A stretch of 64,000 bases of DNA from Hypericum androsaemum (taxonomy: Eukaryota > Streptophyta > Magnoliopsida > Malpighiales > Hypericaceae). Every line of letters begins with the position of its first letter. Position 1 is the first letter of the stretch. Both the position numbers and the translations under genes were made by a program. Below, one piece after another: positions 34,415 through 45,999 of the stretch. Location: the NCBI GenBank assembly GCA_963995505.1, contig OZ023185.1:12721691-12785690 (forward strand), in the 5' to 3' direction. The notes under the pieces are model-generated. The model was not told where the DNA came from and did not search any database. It saw only the letters and a program-made list of their open reading frames with translations.

Positions 34415-35566
34415 TTAATTTGGATCTCATTGATCATTATGGGGAGAGTCATCATTCCTGGGTCATCAAGCTTTTTTGTTTCAAACAAATTTTGCTTTAA
34501 ATCCCACTCTTTGGTGCAAATTTTGTCTTTCTACGTTGTTAGAGTGGTGGGATATGAGGTACTGGAACTCGTTTCCCAAAAGTTGAAGAGTTCCCAGAAT
34601 ATCTGTCTGGGTAGCTTTACAAACTTGGAATTTTGCCTCATGTTCCATAAGGAACGTGAATTGAGTGCAAGCCTTCATAAACATGAGCCATGAGGCATCA
34701 TAGTTTAATTTCTCAAGCTCCTCCCTGCATCGATGGTAGACGTTAACTAAATAATTTTTGTCCATCACTGGTTCTTCATCGGTATAGTTGTGACTTTCTT
34801 AAGCTCCTTTTTCGTCATATGGTGGCCAGAGATTATCTTCGTCTTTGAACATTATCATGGTACAACTCTCTTCCTCAAGCACCTCGCATTTCTTAATGAC
34901 CTCCTTTGCTCTCGGGGTTTGTTGACGCTTACTTAGTTGTGAAACTTGAAATTCCAAGTTATGGAAGGAGGCAAGATGTCCCTTCATTGACTGCTCCAGA
35001 ACAGACAGAGCTAACTCCTATTTCTTATGCATTCCCATCAGAGTATTTTGTTGAGTAGTCATCTATCATTCTTTCCATAACTTCTGTCCAACTGTCAGTG
35101 ATGTCAAACACTGCAATTCTTTTAACTCATCCTTCAAACTTAATTCTTTAGTTGTTGATTCCTTGAGATTTCCTTCAAAAAAAACTCCTCTCAAAGGCGC
35201 TTCCCATTAATACAATTCACCTAATGTACTTCTATGGTCTAGGAGGTAGGGGCACAGGTTTTGGCAACTTCTTCAATTTTTTGATTCATGTTTAAGAGTT
35301 TTACTTAACAAGAGATAGCAGTCGACCATACTCCACCTCCTTCTTTCCTTTTCAACTTCAGAGAGTAACTTCTACTCCTGTTAATTCTTCCATTAACTAT
35401 AGGATTTCATTGACTAGGTAATGGATGAAAGTTCCTCTAGCGTATACATCTAACTGAGCTCAGGAATGAATGTCCAATCTGTAGTAGAAGATTTGGGCAA
35501 GGTGATTTAAAGTAAACTTATGATGGGCTCACCCTCTTAAATTTGTTGAACCTGCCCCAACACTTC
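34415..35566 (-). pseudogene. Degenerate gag C-terminal/linker region of the gypsy element
   Basis: Broken minus-strand frames. At 34,987-34,799 the segment HLASFHNLEFQVSQLSKRQQ resembles the conserved NLEVQIGQLA region after the nucleocapsid in Athila/Tat Gag. At 34,768-34,481 a 95-codon frame (YLVNVYHRCREELEKLNYD) was not recognised. No CCHC knuckle was identified. Several stops and frame changes separate gag from protease. Confidence 0.45.
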
Positions 35567-35950
35567 CTAAAGTTTCTTGTTCGTATTGCTTAAAGGTTCC
35601 AATGTCAGTGATTTCTTCTCCTTTTGTAGCAAATACGAAATACTTGTCCTAAAAGCATTTGCTATTTCCTTCCAAGTGGTTAACCCTAAATGATTAATTC
35701 CCTCAAACCATCTCCTGGCTTTTCTTCTTAGTGTGAAAGGAAATAGCTTGACCTTAACTATTTCCTCAGGCACCCTCTTAATTTCAAAAGCATCACAAAT
35801 GATTAGGAATCCAGAGAGATAATCTTGTGGGTCATCCTCTAAAGTTCCATCAAATCGAATGGTTGTCTTTAGGATAGATAACATTAGAGATGTCACTTCA
35901 AAGTCTACCCTCCCTTTGAAGCATTTGAACTCTCCTCTGTGAGGTGTCAA
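35567..35950 (-). pseudogene. Gypsy gag capsid (Retrotrans_gag) remnant
   Basis: A 127-codon minus-strand frame matching the plant gypsy capsid domain: FDGTLEDDPQDYLSGFLIIC, then KVKLFPFTLRRKARRWFEGI, then TTWKEIANAF. In the family these correspond to the F-x-G-xx-xEDP start, the LFPFSLxxxAxxW core and the TTWxELxxxF segment. It lies about 90 bp downstream of the primer-binding-site region, as expected for gag. It ends early at a stop near 35,567, whereas family Gag proteins continue several hundred residues. No intact start context was identified. Confidence 0.75.
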
Positions 35951-36040
35951 AAAATCTACGAATTCGTAGCTGGGCTAAATAATCCCCTCAATCCTTCAAC
36001 CTAAGCTTAATGCGTATCACTTGGTGCCTTGGGAGATGCC

Positions 36041-36061
36041 ACTCCCTGACAATAGCACCAA
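36041..36061 (-). other. Degenerate primer binding site of the gypsy element
   Basis: On the minus strand the sequence reads TTGGTGCTATTGTCAGGGA, directly downstream of the 5' LTR. It resembles the GGCGCCGTTGCCGGGGA motif of plant Athila/Tat elements with mostly C-to-T or G-to-A differences, the expected decay of methylated cytosines. This supports minus-strand orientation and marks the LTR/internal border. Confidence 0.55.
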
Positions 36062-36069
36062 TTAAAGAG

Positions 36070-37581
36070 TGGATTTTTGGGTCCACCTTGCAATAATAAG
36101 GAGTACGGGTGTGATGTCGAAACACAAGGAGCGAGTTTTCAGACATCCCAAGTGAGTTGTAATTAAGATCAGGTTGATTGGTGTTTTATGAAAGGTTATA
36201 GGTGAAGCAAGCAATGATAAAGATTAAGTTGAAAGGGTGTAAAGATAATTTAAAAGAAATTGGGCTAGGTACCCATCGTACATCCCTGCAGGCATGGTCT
36301 CTCTATGTCCGTGGTGGGCCAAGGTGAACTAAGGCATGGCACTTACAGCTAAGTCCATCACGCCACAAAGAATGCATTAGGAGGGTCCCGACGAGAACAT
36401 TACTCACACCTAATATTGGTAAGTTATCAACCTCACCTAGGTGTCGAGACTACCACTCTTGCCCACCTAAACCTCACTCATTAACGCTCCACCCTTGGGC
36501 CAACTATACACTACCCTTCATGGCTATGTCCATCAGATAATGTATAATCTAGCAGTTAGGCTTTTCCAGCTTCCCTTCACAGCTAAGTCCATCGGGTCAT
36601 GCTATAATCGATTGGGAAGGACTCCAGGTTGTTGCTAGTGCTACTCGGCCCTAAGTTCCAATGGAGGCCCGTTACCCAATGCATTACACACTCTAACTAC
36701 TACACACTCTAAAGGTTAAGCCCATTGGAAACCAAGAATTTTAGGAGCACTAAGGCACCCGACCTAAAAGGAAACTGCTCACTTATCATCATTTAATTAA
36801 AACAATAATGCACGAAAGGGAACAATGTCACAAGAGCAAAATTAAAAGGAAGGGATAGAGAATGCTTAATCATCATGACGAGCCGCTCAATCCTCTCCTA
36901 GCATTCGCTCCTTGCTCCTTGAGCTCCTCCTCCAACTACTTAAAAATGCTAAGCTTAAGACTTTTATCAAATCTTCCAAAATAACCCTCAAAATAAGGCG
37001 AAGTCTCCCCCTCAACCCTAAAATAAGGCAAAAATGTCTGAATAGCCCACAAAATGTCTATTTCTCTAAGGAAAAATTTGACAAAAATGTTGTCTGGTGC
37101 AAGTTGGGACGTCTGGTGAGCTGAGCTGGCAGGCGATTCTGAGATCTGGGCGCTGACCAATTGGTGCGGACTTCAGTCGATGGCTAGGGCACCGTCGGGT
37201 GGGCGATTCTGTCATTCGATGCATTCTTCATGAAAAGCTCACTTTGCTTCTCTTTGAACACTGCTCGACGGGCTGGGGGCACTATCTGGTGGCACACAGA
37301 GAGTTGAGAAAAATTTGGATAAAATCCTCCCACCGTGAGTCTAGCAGGGCACCGCTCGATGGGTTTCTGCAAGAGAGACGATGATTTATGCAAATTTTAT
37401 CGTTCGGCGATTGCAGCTTGGTTCTGGCTAGCTATCTTTCGGCCTGACTCTTCCAACGCTCGCCTCTTCTCACTTGATCCTTATGTGCCTACAAAATACT
37501 CCTCCAACAGACACGAAGACAAAAGGGTGAAACCATTTGGACCTAAAAATAGCGTAAAATGACTCAAAAATACTCAAAACA
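36070..37581 (-). mobile_element. 5' LTR of the gypsy-like element
   Basis: About 1.5 kb with no coding sequence. The right border is set at CA (37,580-37,581; TG on the element strand), where SIRE-1 integrase sequence resumes. The left border is placed near TG at 36,070, next to the primer binding site; this edge is approximate. The region 37,090-37,370 is GC-richer and contains repeated gctcgaYgggYt/gggcaccgYc motifs. Blocks at 36,890-37,055 and 37,410-37,570 are shared with 31,676-32,030. Confidence 0.65.
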
Positions 37582-38440
37582 GAATTCTTGAACTCTTTGT
37601 TCTCAAATTCTGTTCCATGATCGTGGTACTCTTCTCATTTTGCACCTTCTTGCAAAATTTGACAAATACATTGGTTGCTTTACTTTTTAATCTTAAAAAT
37701 AATACCCAAGTAAACCTGGAGTAATTATCCACAAACATAAACCCATAGTGTTTTCCTCCAAGACTTTGTATCTGAGTTGGTCCAAATAAATCTATATGGA
37801 TCAACTCCAACGGTCGAGAGGTAGGTAAATAGTGTTTTTGTTTGAATGATTATTTAACATGCTTCCCTTTGGTGCATGCCTCACAAAGTTTATTCTTATT
37901 AAACGATAAGCTTGGCAAGCCCTCAACCAATTTTTGCTTAGCAAGTTTGGACAATGTTCTCATATTAAAATGTCCCAACTTCTTGTGCCATATACAACTC
38001 TCTTCTTCTTTGACTATTAAAAATGTTTTGTTTGCACAAAGACTCTTCAGGTTAACTACATAGACATTGCCTCTTCTATGTCCTATCATGTATAAACCTT
38101 CAAAACTTTCAACTTTGCAAATATTTTCTTTGAATTTAACACATAGTCAATTATCGTAGAGTTGAGACACGCTGAGCAAGTTATGCTTTAAACCATCAAC
38201 AAGCAGCACAAGTCTTACAAGAGTGGTAGATAAATTATCGACATTATCTTGACCGATAATTGTTCCTTTGCCATTATCTCCAAAGGTGACCTTCCCACCT
38301 TTTTCTTTCTTTATACTAGAGAAAAACCTTCTATCTCCAGTCATATGTCTTATGTATCCGCTATCGATATACAATTCCTGGTTCTGCTCATGATGTGCTC
38401 CGAGATATGCCTACAAAAGCAACTAAGTCTTTGATTTTTG
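37582..38440 (-). pseudogene. SIRE-1 copia pol fragment: protease, pre-integrase, start of integrase
   Basis: Minus-strand remains of Ty1/copia Pol. At about 38,374-38,147 is the protease with YIDSGYIRHMTGDRRFFSS (catalytic DSG). At 38,089-37,850 is the GAG-pre-integrase zinc-binding segment with IWHKKLGHFNMRTLSKLAKQ and LCEACTKGK (HHCC pattern). At 37,810-37,582 is the start of the integrase core with ELIHIDLFGP (first catalytic Asp) and NYSRFTWVLFLRLKSKA. The reading frame is broken between these parts, and the gene is cut at 37,582 by the gypsy LTR. It closely matches SIRE-2 pol at 48,000-50,600. Confidence 0.85.
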
Positions 38441-39727
38441 TACCCAAACCTTGTTGGGTTCAAATTCGTTAGATAAAACAAAAGTTCCCTTAGGAACCCA
38501 AACTTTCTTGGTTCTAGCAAACTTGCAATTCTGATAATTTCTAGCTAGATGTCCAGCATTGCCACAAGTATAACATCTTTTGTTAGTCCGATGAGGAGTT
38601 TTATGTTGTCTATTACTTGGGCGGCTTGTGGATTATGTTAGCTGAGACGTACGGGTAGTGTTAGGAATAGTCTTTCAAGACTTCAGCCCTTCTAACTCTT
38701 GTTCTAGAGCTTTGATCCTTTCATCTCTGAGAGTTAACTCATTTTTTAGCCTGGATCTTTCAATCACAGCTTCTCTAAGTTCTCCTACAACTTGATCAAA
38801 GGCATCATATAGCTCTTTAAAGGTAAAATCAGCAAAGACATCATTTACCTAAGAGGATTCTCCTTACTCAATCGCCTTCAAAAAGAGCTGTGCTTCCTCA
38901 CTCTCGTCTGAGGTGGATGAGTCAGAGTCAATGTCATCCCAAAGGGCTACGTGACCCTTGTCTTTTCTTCTCTTCTTGTCAATGCATTTTTTTGGATTGA
39001 GCTTAAGAAATTCACTTTTGACATGTCCAAGCTTGTTGCATTCATAGCGGAATATGGCGTCTTTCTTCTCGTTCTCCTCTTTCTTCTTGAGGAACTTCTT
39101 ATTTGGGAACTTTTTTCTTTTGTTAAACTTGAATAAACATCTTGCCAACATGGCAACGTCTTCATCTTCTTCATCTATCCCACAAGAATCAACCTCCCTT
39201 TCTTTAGCCTTGAAGGCTAGGTTCTTTTTTCAGAAGTTTGTATTTTCCTCAATTTCCTCATTCAACTCCTGGATCATCTTGATCTCATAAGTCATGAGTG
39301 AGCCAATAAGTTCATCGATAGTAAGGACATTGAGATCCTTAGCTTCTTCGACGGGAGTGAATTTTGATGACCAAGACTTAAGGCAAGCTTCTCAATAATT
39401 TGCATACAATTTTGCAATTGGTATAGCTTTTGCCTTGTGACTGTAACCCATTTACTATATTAGTAAACCTTGTCACAATTTCACCAATGGTCTCATTAGG
39501 TACCATCTTGAAAAACTCATACTTATATACTAACATGTTTATCTTAGACTCTTTCACTTGGTTAGTGCCTTCGTGAGTGACTTCAAGTTTATCCCAAACC
39601 TCTTTGGCCGAAGCAAGCATAGAGATTCTATTAAACTCTGAAGTGTCTAATGCAAAATGAAGCATATTTATGACTTTATAATTAACTTGTTCCTTTTTCA
39701 ACTCTGGAATCCAAGAATCTTTGAATC
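38441..39727 (-). pseudogene. SIRE-1 copia gag fragment with two zinc-knuckle segments
   Basis: Minus-strand Gag of a SIRE-like copia element. From about 39,701 it has the UBN2-type capsid (TSEFNRISMLASAKEVWDKL, VTRFTNIVNGLQSQGKSYTN), then a decayed first knuckle YECNKLGHVKSEF at about 39,040, and a second CYTCGNAGHLARN near 38,580. Both knuckles have lost a metal ligand (Phe or Tyr in place of Cys). The N-terminus, primer binding site and upstream LTR end are missing: at about 39,727 capsid sequence is fused directly into LTR sequence. Not functional. Confidence 0.8.
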
Positions 39728-40676
39728 TTGATCACTTTCTTTTTCTCTCGAGTGGTCAACCTTTATTCTTAGCTTGATCTTCTATTTATAGGATCTCCCT
39801 TGAATGTAGCTGTTGGCCCTTGCTCTCCAAGCAGGTCCTCAAGCTTGCTCTTCACGTCTAAAGTAGTCGTTGGAGGACAAGCTTTTCTTAGCTATCAAGA
39901 GAGCCAACTTTTCTTCCTATACTTGACTTGAGTAGACCTCGACATATGGGCAATTTGATCCCTGAAATAGCTGTAACAAAAAAAAGCAAAAAGAACTTCT
40001 AAAATTTCTTTTGTATCGGGTTATGTTAGATCAATAAAATCAAAATTTAAACAATTATTCTTTGGAAAAAAGTGTGAATTGTCTAGGGCAGTCGCCCATC
40101 ACATTCACTTGTTCAAAGATTATTATGTAACTCTTCCCAAAGTTAATCTCTCTAATTCATAGAAGTGTGCTTTAACCACCAAGAAACCAAGCCATGGCGA
40201 GGCACTTATACGGTAGGTAAAAGCCTTAATCTTCTTGATCTTGGTAAGGTTCAAATTAAAACTTATCTTGGAATAAATATCTAGATCATTTGGTCAAGCT
40301 TTAATTAGAGTCCATAAGTAAAGACTTGATCTAGACTTAGAAGAATTCTTAGAAACCAAACTTATAAAACAGTCTTCGTTGACTACTTAGATTTAACTGA
40401 GATATCAATTATCACACGGCAGTAAATTTTATGACCCCATGTAAGAATAAACTTAGTCTTGATGAAAAATTTACTTACCTAACATGTAAGTTAAGTTCTC
40501 GTAGCTTATGATAGATCTCTTGATATACTTCTTTATCCCTTTGATCATGACTAGCATTTTGTAGTACTTAAAGATAACTGAGTTTATGATCAGTGTACTA
40601 CTATGTATAGCCTTTTTCTTGATCATACTCAACCGAATTCTGATATGTACTTAATCAAAACACTAAGGTATTTTCA
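39728..40676 (-). mobile_element. Truncated LTR shared by SIRE-1 and SIRE-2 (3' LTR of SIRE-2)
   Basis: About 950 bp homologous to the 1,500-bp LTR at 52,215-53,714, matching from its outer CA end (40,675-40,676; TG on the element strand) to about 52,765 in that LTR. The remaining ~550 bp of LTR, the primer binding site and the start of gag expected for SIRE-1 are deleted. A polypurine tract (minus strand) abuts its right end, so it is the 3' LTR of SIRE-2. Confidence 0.75.
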
Positions 40677-40691
40677 ATCTCCCCTTTTTGA
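40677..40691 (-). other. Polypurine tract of SIRE-2
   Basis: On the element strand the sequence is a purine run of the form AAAAAGGGGAGA ending right at TTGAAAATACC, the LTR start. This is the plus-strand priming site expected next to a 3' LTR and fixes the direction of SIRE-2 as right to left. Confidence 0.65.
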
Positions 40692-41306
40692 TAAGGGCAA
40701 CTTCTTATCAGAATTTGGCTAAGGCTCCCCTTAATCTTTTGTCGATTATGTTTTCCTCACTCATCATGCTCCCCCTATATGCACTTAACAATCATGTTAG
40801 ATCATTTGGGATAAGCTTAAGTCCATGACAAACATGAGCCATCGCAATTTCAATTTAAGCATAGTGCATCAATAACACATACATACAAGACGTAAGTTCA
40901 TGACAAACATGCGTCCAATATAGAATATGATAAGTAGTAGTAGCAATTAGTATAGACAAAAGTACCAAGCAATTATCCAACAAACATAACAGCCATAGGA
41001 ATATAGAGAGTTTTTCATCCTAGGCTCAAAAGATCAACAGTGATTCAAAAGTGTTTATTTCGAGGAGTGGAGCAGATCAATAAGAATCATCATCACTGAC
41101 ATCTCTTCCATAACCTCTTCCATCATCTGATTCATGAACAAAGACATCGTCTTCACTTGACTCAGGGAAACTCTTGTCCTAATCTTTAACTACGAAGGAG
41201 GCTCTTTGGAAGGTAGTTTGTGGTTTTTTTTTTCCTTCTTTGTGACACCAGAGGCAGAGGCCTTCTCGGTCTTTGGTGGAGTTGTGGTGAGACTCTTTTT
41301 CTTCTT
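40692..41306 (-). other. SIRE-2 3' non-coding region
   Basis: AT-rich sequence between the end of the envelope-like ORF and the polypurine tract. No open frame longer than about 60 codons and no recognised motif. It contains two imperfect copies of a string around CATGACAAACATG (about 40,830 and 40,900). Confidence 0.45.
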
Positions 41307-42450
41307 TTACACGATCTTCTCTGTCAATGAGGTTCTAACTCTTAAAGTTGTGCCAGTCTTCTTCTTTGGGGCTACGGCAATGCCCTTGCCCTTTCTCATC
41401 CTTGCATCCTCATCAGCTGCTTTGATGATGATCAGTACAGCAGTAGCAGTAGCAGTAGTGTCGAGGATTACAATTTTGCTTTCTTCAGCCACAGCTTCAA
41501 CTTCCTGAGCTTCTTTCTCAGGAACAGCTTCTTTTTCAGGAACAGCTTCTTCTTCTTCTTCTTGTTCTGCTGCAACATTTTCCATTGTTGCTTCTTCTTC
41601 TCTTTTCCTCCTCTTGGCCAAGTCTTCTTCTTCCCCTAAGGTTCCCTAATCAGAAAGGCGACCTTCAGCAAGCAGCTTACGAGTTGCTGGGGTGATAGAT
41701 AGCTTGCTCCTTGTCTTCTTAGACAAATCAGTACTTTTTGAGTGTGGAGCGAAGGGAGGAATTAGTGATACTGGTTTTGGTGTGCAAATTGGAGACTTCT
41801 AAAGTCCCCCAAAGGAGTCAACCACTTGTTCAAGTTGTAGAGAGGATTTCTGGTCTTGCATACCTTCAACTTGGATTTCTTTCTCGGGAGCAGTGACTTC
41901 TTCTTCTTCATCTGGTATATGATGATTTGGAGAGGCACTGACATAAGGAGAATGATCTCCTTCTAGAATAGGATCTGCAGATTTCTAAGGAGAGGAGTTG
42001 GTGATGTCCATTAGCATGATGCCAATATCCTCAGGCTAAGGAGAAGGCGCTGGATTGAAGGGACCAGCCTGGGCCTTCAACACCATTATCTCCTACTGCA
42101 TCTTCTTATATCTCTTCTGCAACTTCATAACTTACTTCTTCAAAGCAAGTAGATCCTTCTTCATCTTCTTGTCAGTAGGCTTGGGTGGCTTCAACTTTGG
42201 GCAGCCGAGAAACATGACTTTGGTGGAGGAACCCTTGAGAGTGAGTTACTTTCTTTTCTCAAACTGAGCAGCCCTTTTCTTAATGGACAGAATAGCATTC
42301 TTCCTATTTTTGTTCATCCATTTCTCATATTTCTCCTTCACTCCAATGCTTTGCAATGTTGCACAGTTGTAAAAATCCTTAGGAATAGGTATTTTATCTA
42401 GGGGTTCACATATTCCAACCATAACTAGGATAGAATATATGATCCTCCCA
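41307..42450 (-). pseudogene. SIRE-2 envelope-like ORF, 3' part
   Basis: Minus-strand continuation of the envelope-like ORF that begins at about 45,999. The 3' part carries a charged, low-complexity C-terminus (41,621-41,307) with runs of Glu and the repeat AVPEKEAVPEKE, then basic segments. Between 42,450 and 41,622 the frame is open in places but interrupted by stops. A plant SIRE-type element usually carries such an ORF after RNase H; its function is unproven, and the envelope label rests on position and general character. It is separated from its 5' part by a 2,317-bp solo LTR. Confidence 0.6.
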
Positions 42451-42455
42451 TAAGG

Positions 42456-44772
42456 TGTGACATTCGGAAAAATGGTTAGTCGGAATGCATCGCATCGAGA
42501 TGGTTACATGAGATATGTGATTGTAAGTGTTCAAGATGTGAATTGGTATCATTGGAGTTCCATTTCAACCATTACAAGTCTTAGAGAAAATATTTGCTTG
42601 AGAAGTTGTTTATTGAATTCGGACAGACAGACCTTTGGTTAGTAAAAAAATCATAACTTCTTCAATATGGCTTCAAATGGTGTGATTCCACTTGATTCAG
42701 AAACTAGAGATGTTGAGGAACAAATAAGTTGACAATTAAATTTGACAAAAACCAGAGCAAGGCCGTCATATTTGAGCTGCTTGCTTGTGAACGAATCTGA
42801 TTGGACCCCAAGTTCTTTGTTTGCTTCTTAGAATTAAAGGAAGAGGTGAGTTGATTGCTATTGGACCTCACCCACCTCTTCATATATCTCAGAGACTTTT
42901 ATGAAGAGGCAGAACACTTATCTCCTTGGTCATAAAACGAAAATTTAAGAGAAGAAGAGAGAGAGTTGAAGGAAAGAGAAAGAAGCTTCTGGATAAAGAA
43001 TCAAGCGGTAAGCCTACTTTCGTTCAGATTTAGACTTTGAACCTTTGAAGAGAGTTGTAGAGGACTTCAATACCTTTCTTTTGGTATATCATATGTGGAA
43101 TTTGGATCAGGGAATCGACGGGAAATTCGTTTTGAATCAGACTATCGTTGAAGAAGTACACAGCTGAGGTTGTTGAGGAAAACGTGATCGGTAAGCATAC
43201 TTAGGCTTCGAATTGGGACATAAAATTTTGACAGCTTACAGAAAACTCTATAAGCTTTCTAACCGTATATCATATGCCTTATTTGGATGAAGAAATCTTA
43301 TTCAAGACTTGGTTGAAATTCGGACTTGCCTGCTGTGTTCAGGTTGAAGGGGGTCAAGAATAGAGACTTGGTAAGTGGTTTGGTTGGAAATTTCAGTGAA
43401 TATGTGGATTCTGAGATATCAAGGACATACAGGGGAAGTCACGTAAAGTGTTATTTAAAGTGGTTATGATCTAAAATTGAGTTATATGTGATAATTGTTG
43501 AAGATGAAGTGGTTGAGCTTCTCTTGTGTTTGGTTTGTGTTGTGATTGCCAAAACAGATTGTTGGATGACATTTATGACCATGAGTAGGCTCTAAACAGA
43601 TTATACACGTGTGGTATATTTGTCAAGAAAGTAAGGATTGAAAGAGATTGAGATATTTGGACATGTTTGATGCTTGTTTAGACGATGTGTTGTGATTATA
43701 TCGTTATCCGTTGTTCTGAAGTATTGGCAGCGATTTGGTTGAGGAATTCAGAGGTTAACCTCGTTATTTTGATTTGGGATTGTGAACAGAATATCTGCAA
43801 GGTGTGGGGGTGGAGGAGAATCATTTCAAAAGCTTTGAGTGAAAGGCATTGGATTCAGAAATCAGTGTGATCGTGGATCTTCGTTGTGTAAGCGGATAGA
43901 CCATGATATGTTGGTTGTGTTTGTTATATGCATGTTTCAGATCTTGATTGATGTGCGTCTCATGCATATGTTGTTGGTTATGAGATGAGATTGTGCATAT
44001 ATGATTCTGGACCGTTGGGTCATATGTTTGATAAGATATGTGTTTTGTGAGAGAAATGAACAGGCTTTCCCGTACTAACCGGGGATGTTAGTCTATGAGC
44101 TGATAGTTTAGGGATATCACTAGCTTACGTATGTAAGCTAGCTTTGTGTTTGTGTGGACGGAGATTTGTTTGGCCATTTGGATATCCCTTGGCAGTCAGA
44201 GGAAGGGGCCTTTCAAAACCTGTTCATGGCTCTATGTGTCTGTGTGTTTATATTTTTGTTTTCGGTAATTTGTGCATCATATGGTCATCATGCATTTCAA
44301 GTTCAGTTACGTTGAACATGGTTGAGTTCTGTGGCACGTAGATCTCAGACATAACTTATATGTTATGTTCTATCTTCTTACTAAGTGTTCCCAAACACTT
44401 ACCCCCTACTAATCTATCTCAGGTTCCAAGGTGCCATAGTAGCGTTGATTCTGGAGTCTGTATTTCGAGCCATCTTATTCGTTCGAGGGCTACACTTTTG
44501 AGGTCTCCAGACTTGTGCTTCCTTGTACATCTGTATAGATGCTCCGTAGTGGTTAGATCCTGGTTTATGTCCGATTTTGGATTTGTCATTTGGAGATGGA
44601 TTGTTCAGAATTTTGTTGATGGTTGCGTACCATCTTTGCATGTGTTGTATCTTTCTCAAGTTTGTATGATGTGAGTATTGATGAATTTGTGTGAGGCTTG
44701 CTAGATTGCACATTTGCAGATGTTTGTCGTGGAGTCTAGCGCCGGTCACCGACCTGAGAGCGGGTCGTGACA
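42456..44772 (+). mobile_element. Solo LTR (Del/Tekay-like gypsy) inserted in the envelope-like ORF
   Basis: A 2,317-bp block starts TGTGACATTCGG and ends GGGTCGTGACA (TG...CA), flanked by perfect TAAGG at 42,451-42,455 and at 44,773-44,777. The end GTCGTGACA and internal sequence GTCACCGACC are shared with the minus-strand LTR starting at 55,011, so at least two copies of the family are present. There is no primer binding site or coding sequence inside, so this is a solo LTR. The Del/Tekay assignment rests on terminal sequence style and is an inference. Short ORFs inside are not supported as genes. Confidence 0.85.
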
Positions 44773-44777
44773 TAAGG

Positions 44778-45999
44778 ATGGAACTGTTTGGGCTCTTTTG
44801 CTGCTGCTTTGATCTTGCAAATCAGAAACTTAGCAACGTTGATCTTGTCCTTGGCCCAACATGCTTAAGGAGGTTCATCTCTTCATTGGTGATGGCATTG
44901 GTGTTGGAGGGATCGTTGAAGATAGTTGTGGAGATAAAATGTTGAACCATCCTGAACTCAACATCATATATCGTGGTGGCTCTATAGTTCACTTCAACCT
45001 TTTCGAATGCCATCCCACTGATCTTATTCCACGTTTTCAACCCAGCGGCCTCTTATTATCAAATTTGGCTAAGCTTAGCCCTTTTTAGCTTATACCAAAC
45101 ATCTCCCCCAAATCCTGAGGAATGACCGTGTAGAAACCATTGTAAAGTCCTAGCATGAAACCTAGATCCTCCAACTGTTCTAGGTGCTAAGCATACATGG
45201 GTTAACAAGGTAACATAGAATTCTCTCGATCTGTCCGCATTAATCCCATAGCCTATCATCGATAGACCCAATAAACCAGACACTTGCAACTATTCTTTAG
45301 CCCTCTCACAAAAACCCTTGAGCAACAGATTTCCCCAATCTATTATTCATCTATTAATGACCTTCTTAAAACTCAGCATGTTGGATAGTTCAAGAAATTC
45401 TTCATACTTGAATAGAAAGTTCTCATAGACATGATGAATAATTACCGGTTTGTGAGACTTAGGTGTACACCTTCTCCCAAAGATATCTTTAGTCAAAGTG
45501 CCCTCAATATCATCTTCATTGTCTTCATTTTCATGAACCGCCCTTCTTTTGGAAGTTCTAGAAGAGGAAGAACCCATTTCTTCCGAGGAGGGCTTGACCC
45601 TTTTTGCCTTGGGCTCATCTTTGGAAGCAGATCTTTTCTGCTTGCCCAACTTGATAATCTCCCCTTTCTTCTTCCGCACCTTTTTCTCCGGTGGCTCGAC
45701 CATTGGAGTTTTTCTTCTAACTTCTTTTGTGAGCACAAAAGGTAGTAATTCCTTCGCTTGCTCCTCTGCATGCCTCTCTTCCTCCATTTCTGGTTGGTTT
45801 CCAAGAGAGTGGCATATTTTTCTTTTTGAAGGGAGTTTGGTTTTAGGGTTTGACTTGGAGGACTCGCCCCTTTCTATAGTAGGAGTCCTGGAAGGCTTCT
45901 CTTTCTCTTTCAACCAAGAATCCACTGGATTCTTCTTCTTGTGTGGTTCTTGAGGCTTTAAAAGTCCTGTAGGCTGCTGGAACGCCTCATCTTCCCAGA
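44778..45999 (-). pseudogene. SIRE-2 envelope-like ORF, 5' part
   Basis: From a stop near 46,000, minus-strand coding runs leftward. It is Lys/Ser-rich with basic clusters (KKVRKKKGEIIKLGK), an acidic stretch (ENEDNEDD) and then a conserved-looking domain from about 45,480 (KPVIIHHVYENFLFKYEEF, later SREFYVTLL). The order resembles plant retrotransposon proteins annotated as envelope-like or putative plant transposon protein. No signal peptide or clear membrane segment was seen. Stops near 45,347 and 45,050 break it, and the solo LTR at 42,456 splits it. Confidence 0.6.

Larger units (their letters stand above)
31676..37581 (-). mobile_element. Decayed Athila/Tat-like Ty3/gypsy retrotransposon, left end lost
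   Basis: Element read on the minus strand, right to left: 5' LTR (36,070-37,581), primer-binding-site region (36,041-36,061), gag remnant (35,950-35,567), protease remnant (34,414-33,773), long non-coding 3' region, and a partial 3' LTR (31,676 to about 32,030) cut by the decamer array. Reverse transcriptase, RNase H and integrase were not found, so the element is non-autonomous or internally deleted. Its right end lies inside the integrase sequence of SIRE-1, so it inserted after SIRE-1. A target duplication cannot be tested because the left end is missing. Confidence 0.75.

Noticed and set aside
44144..44674. ORFs of 65-104 codons inside the solo LTR
   Set aside because: Located within LTR sequence with no domain, and similar LTR sequence occurs at 55,011 without these frames.
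45493..45953. ORFs on both strands overlapping the envelope-like ORF (45,549-45,953 + and 45,493-45,804 -)
   Set aside because: Shadow frames of the longer minus-strand envelope-like frame.
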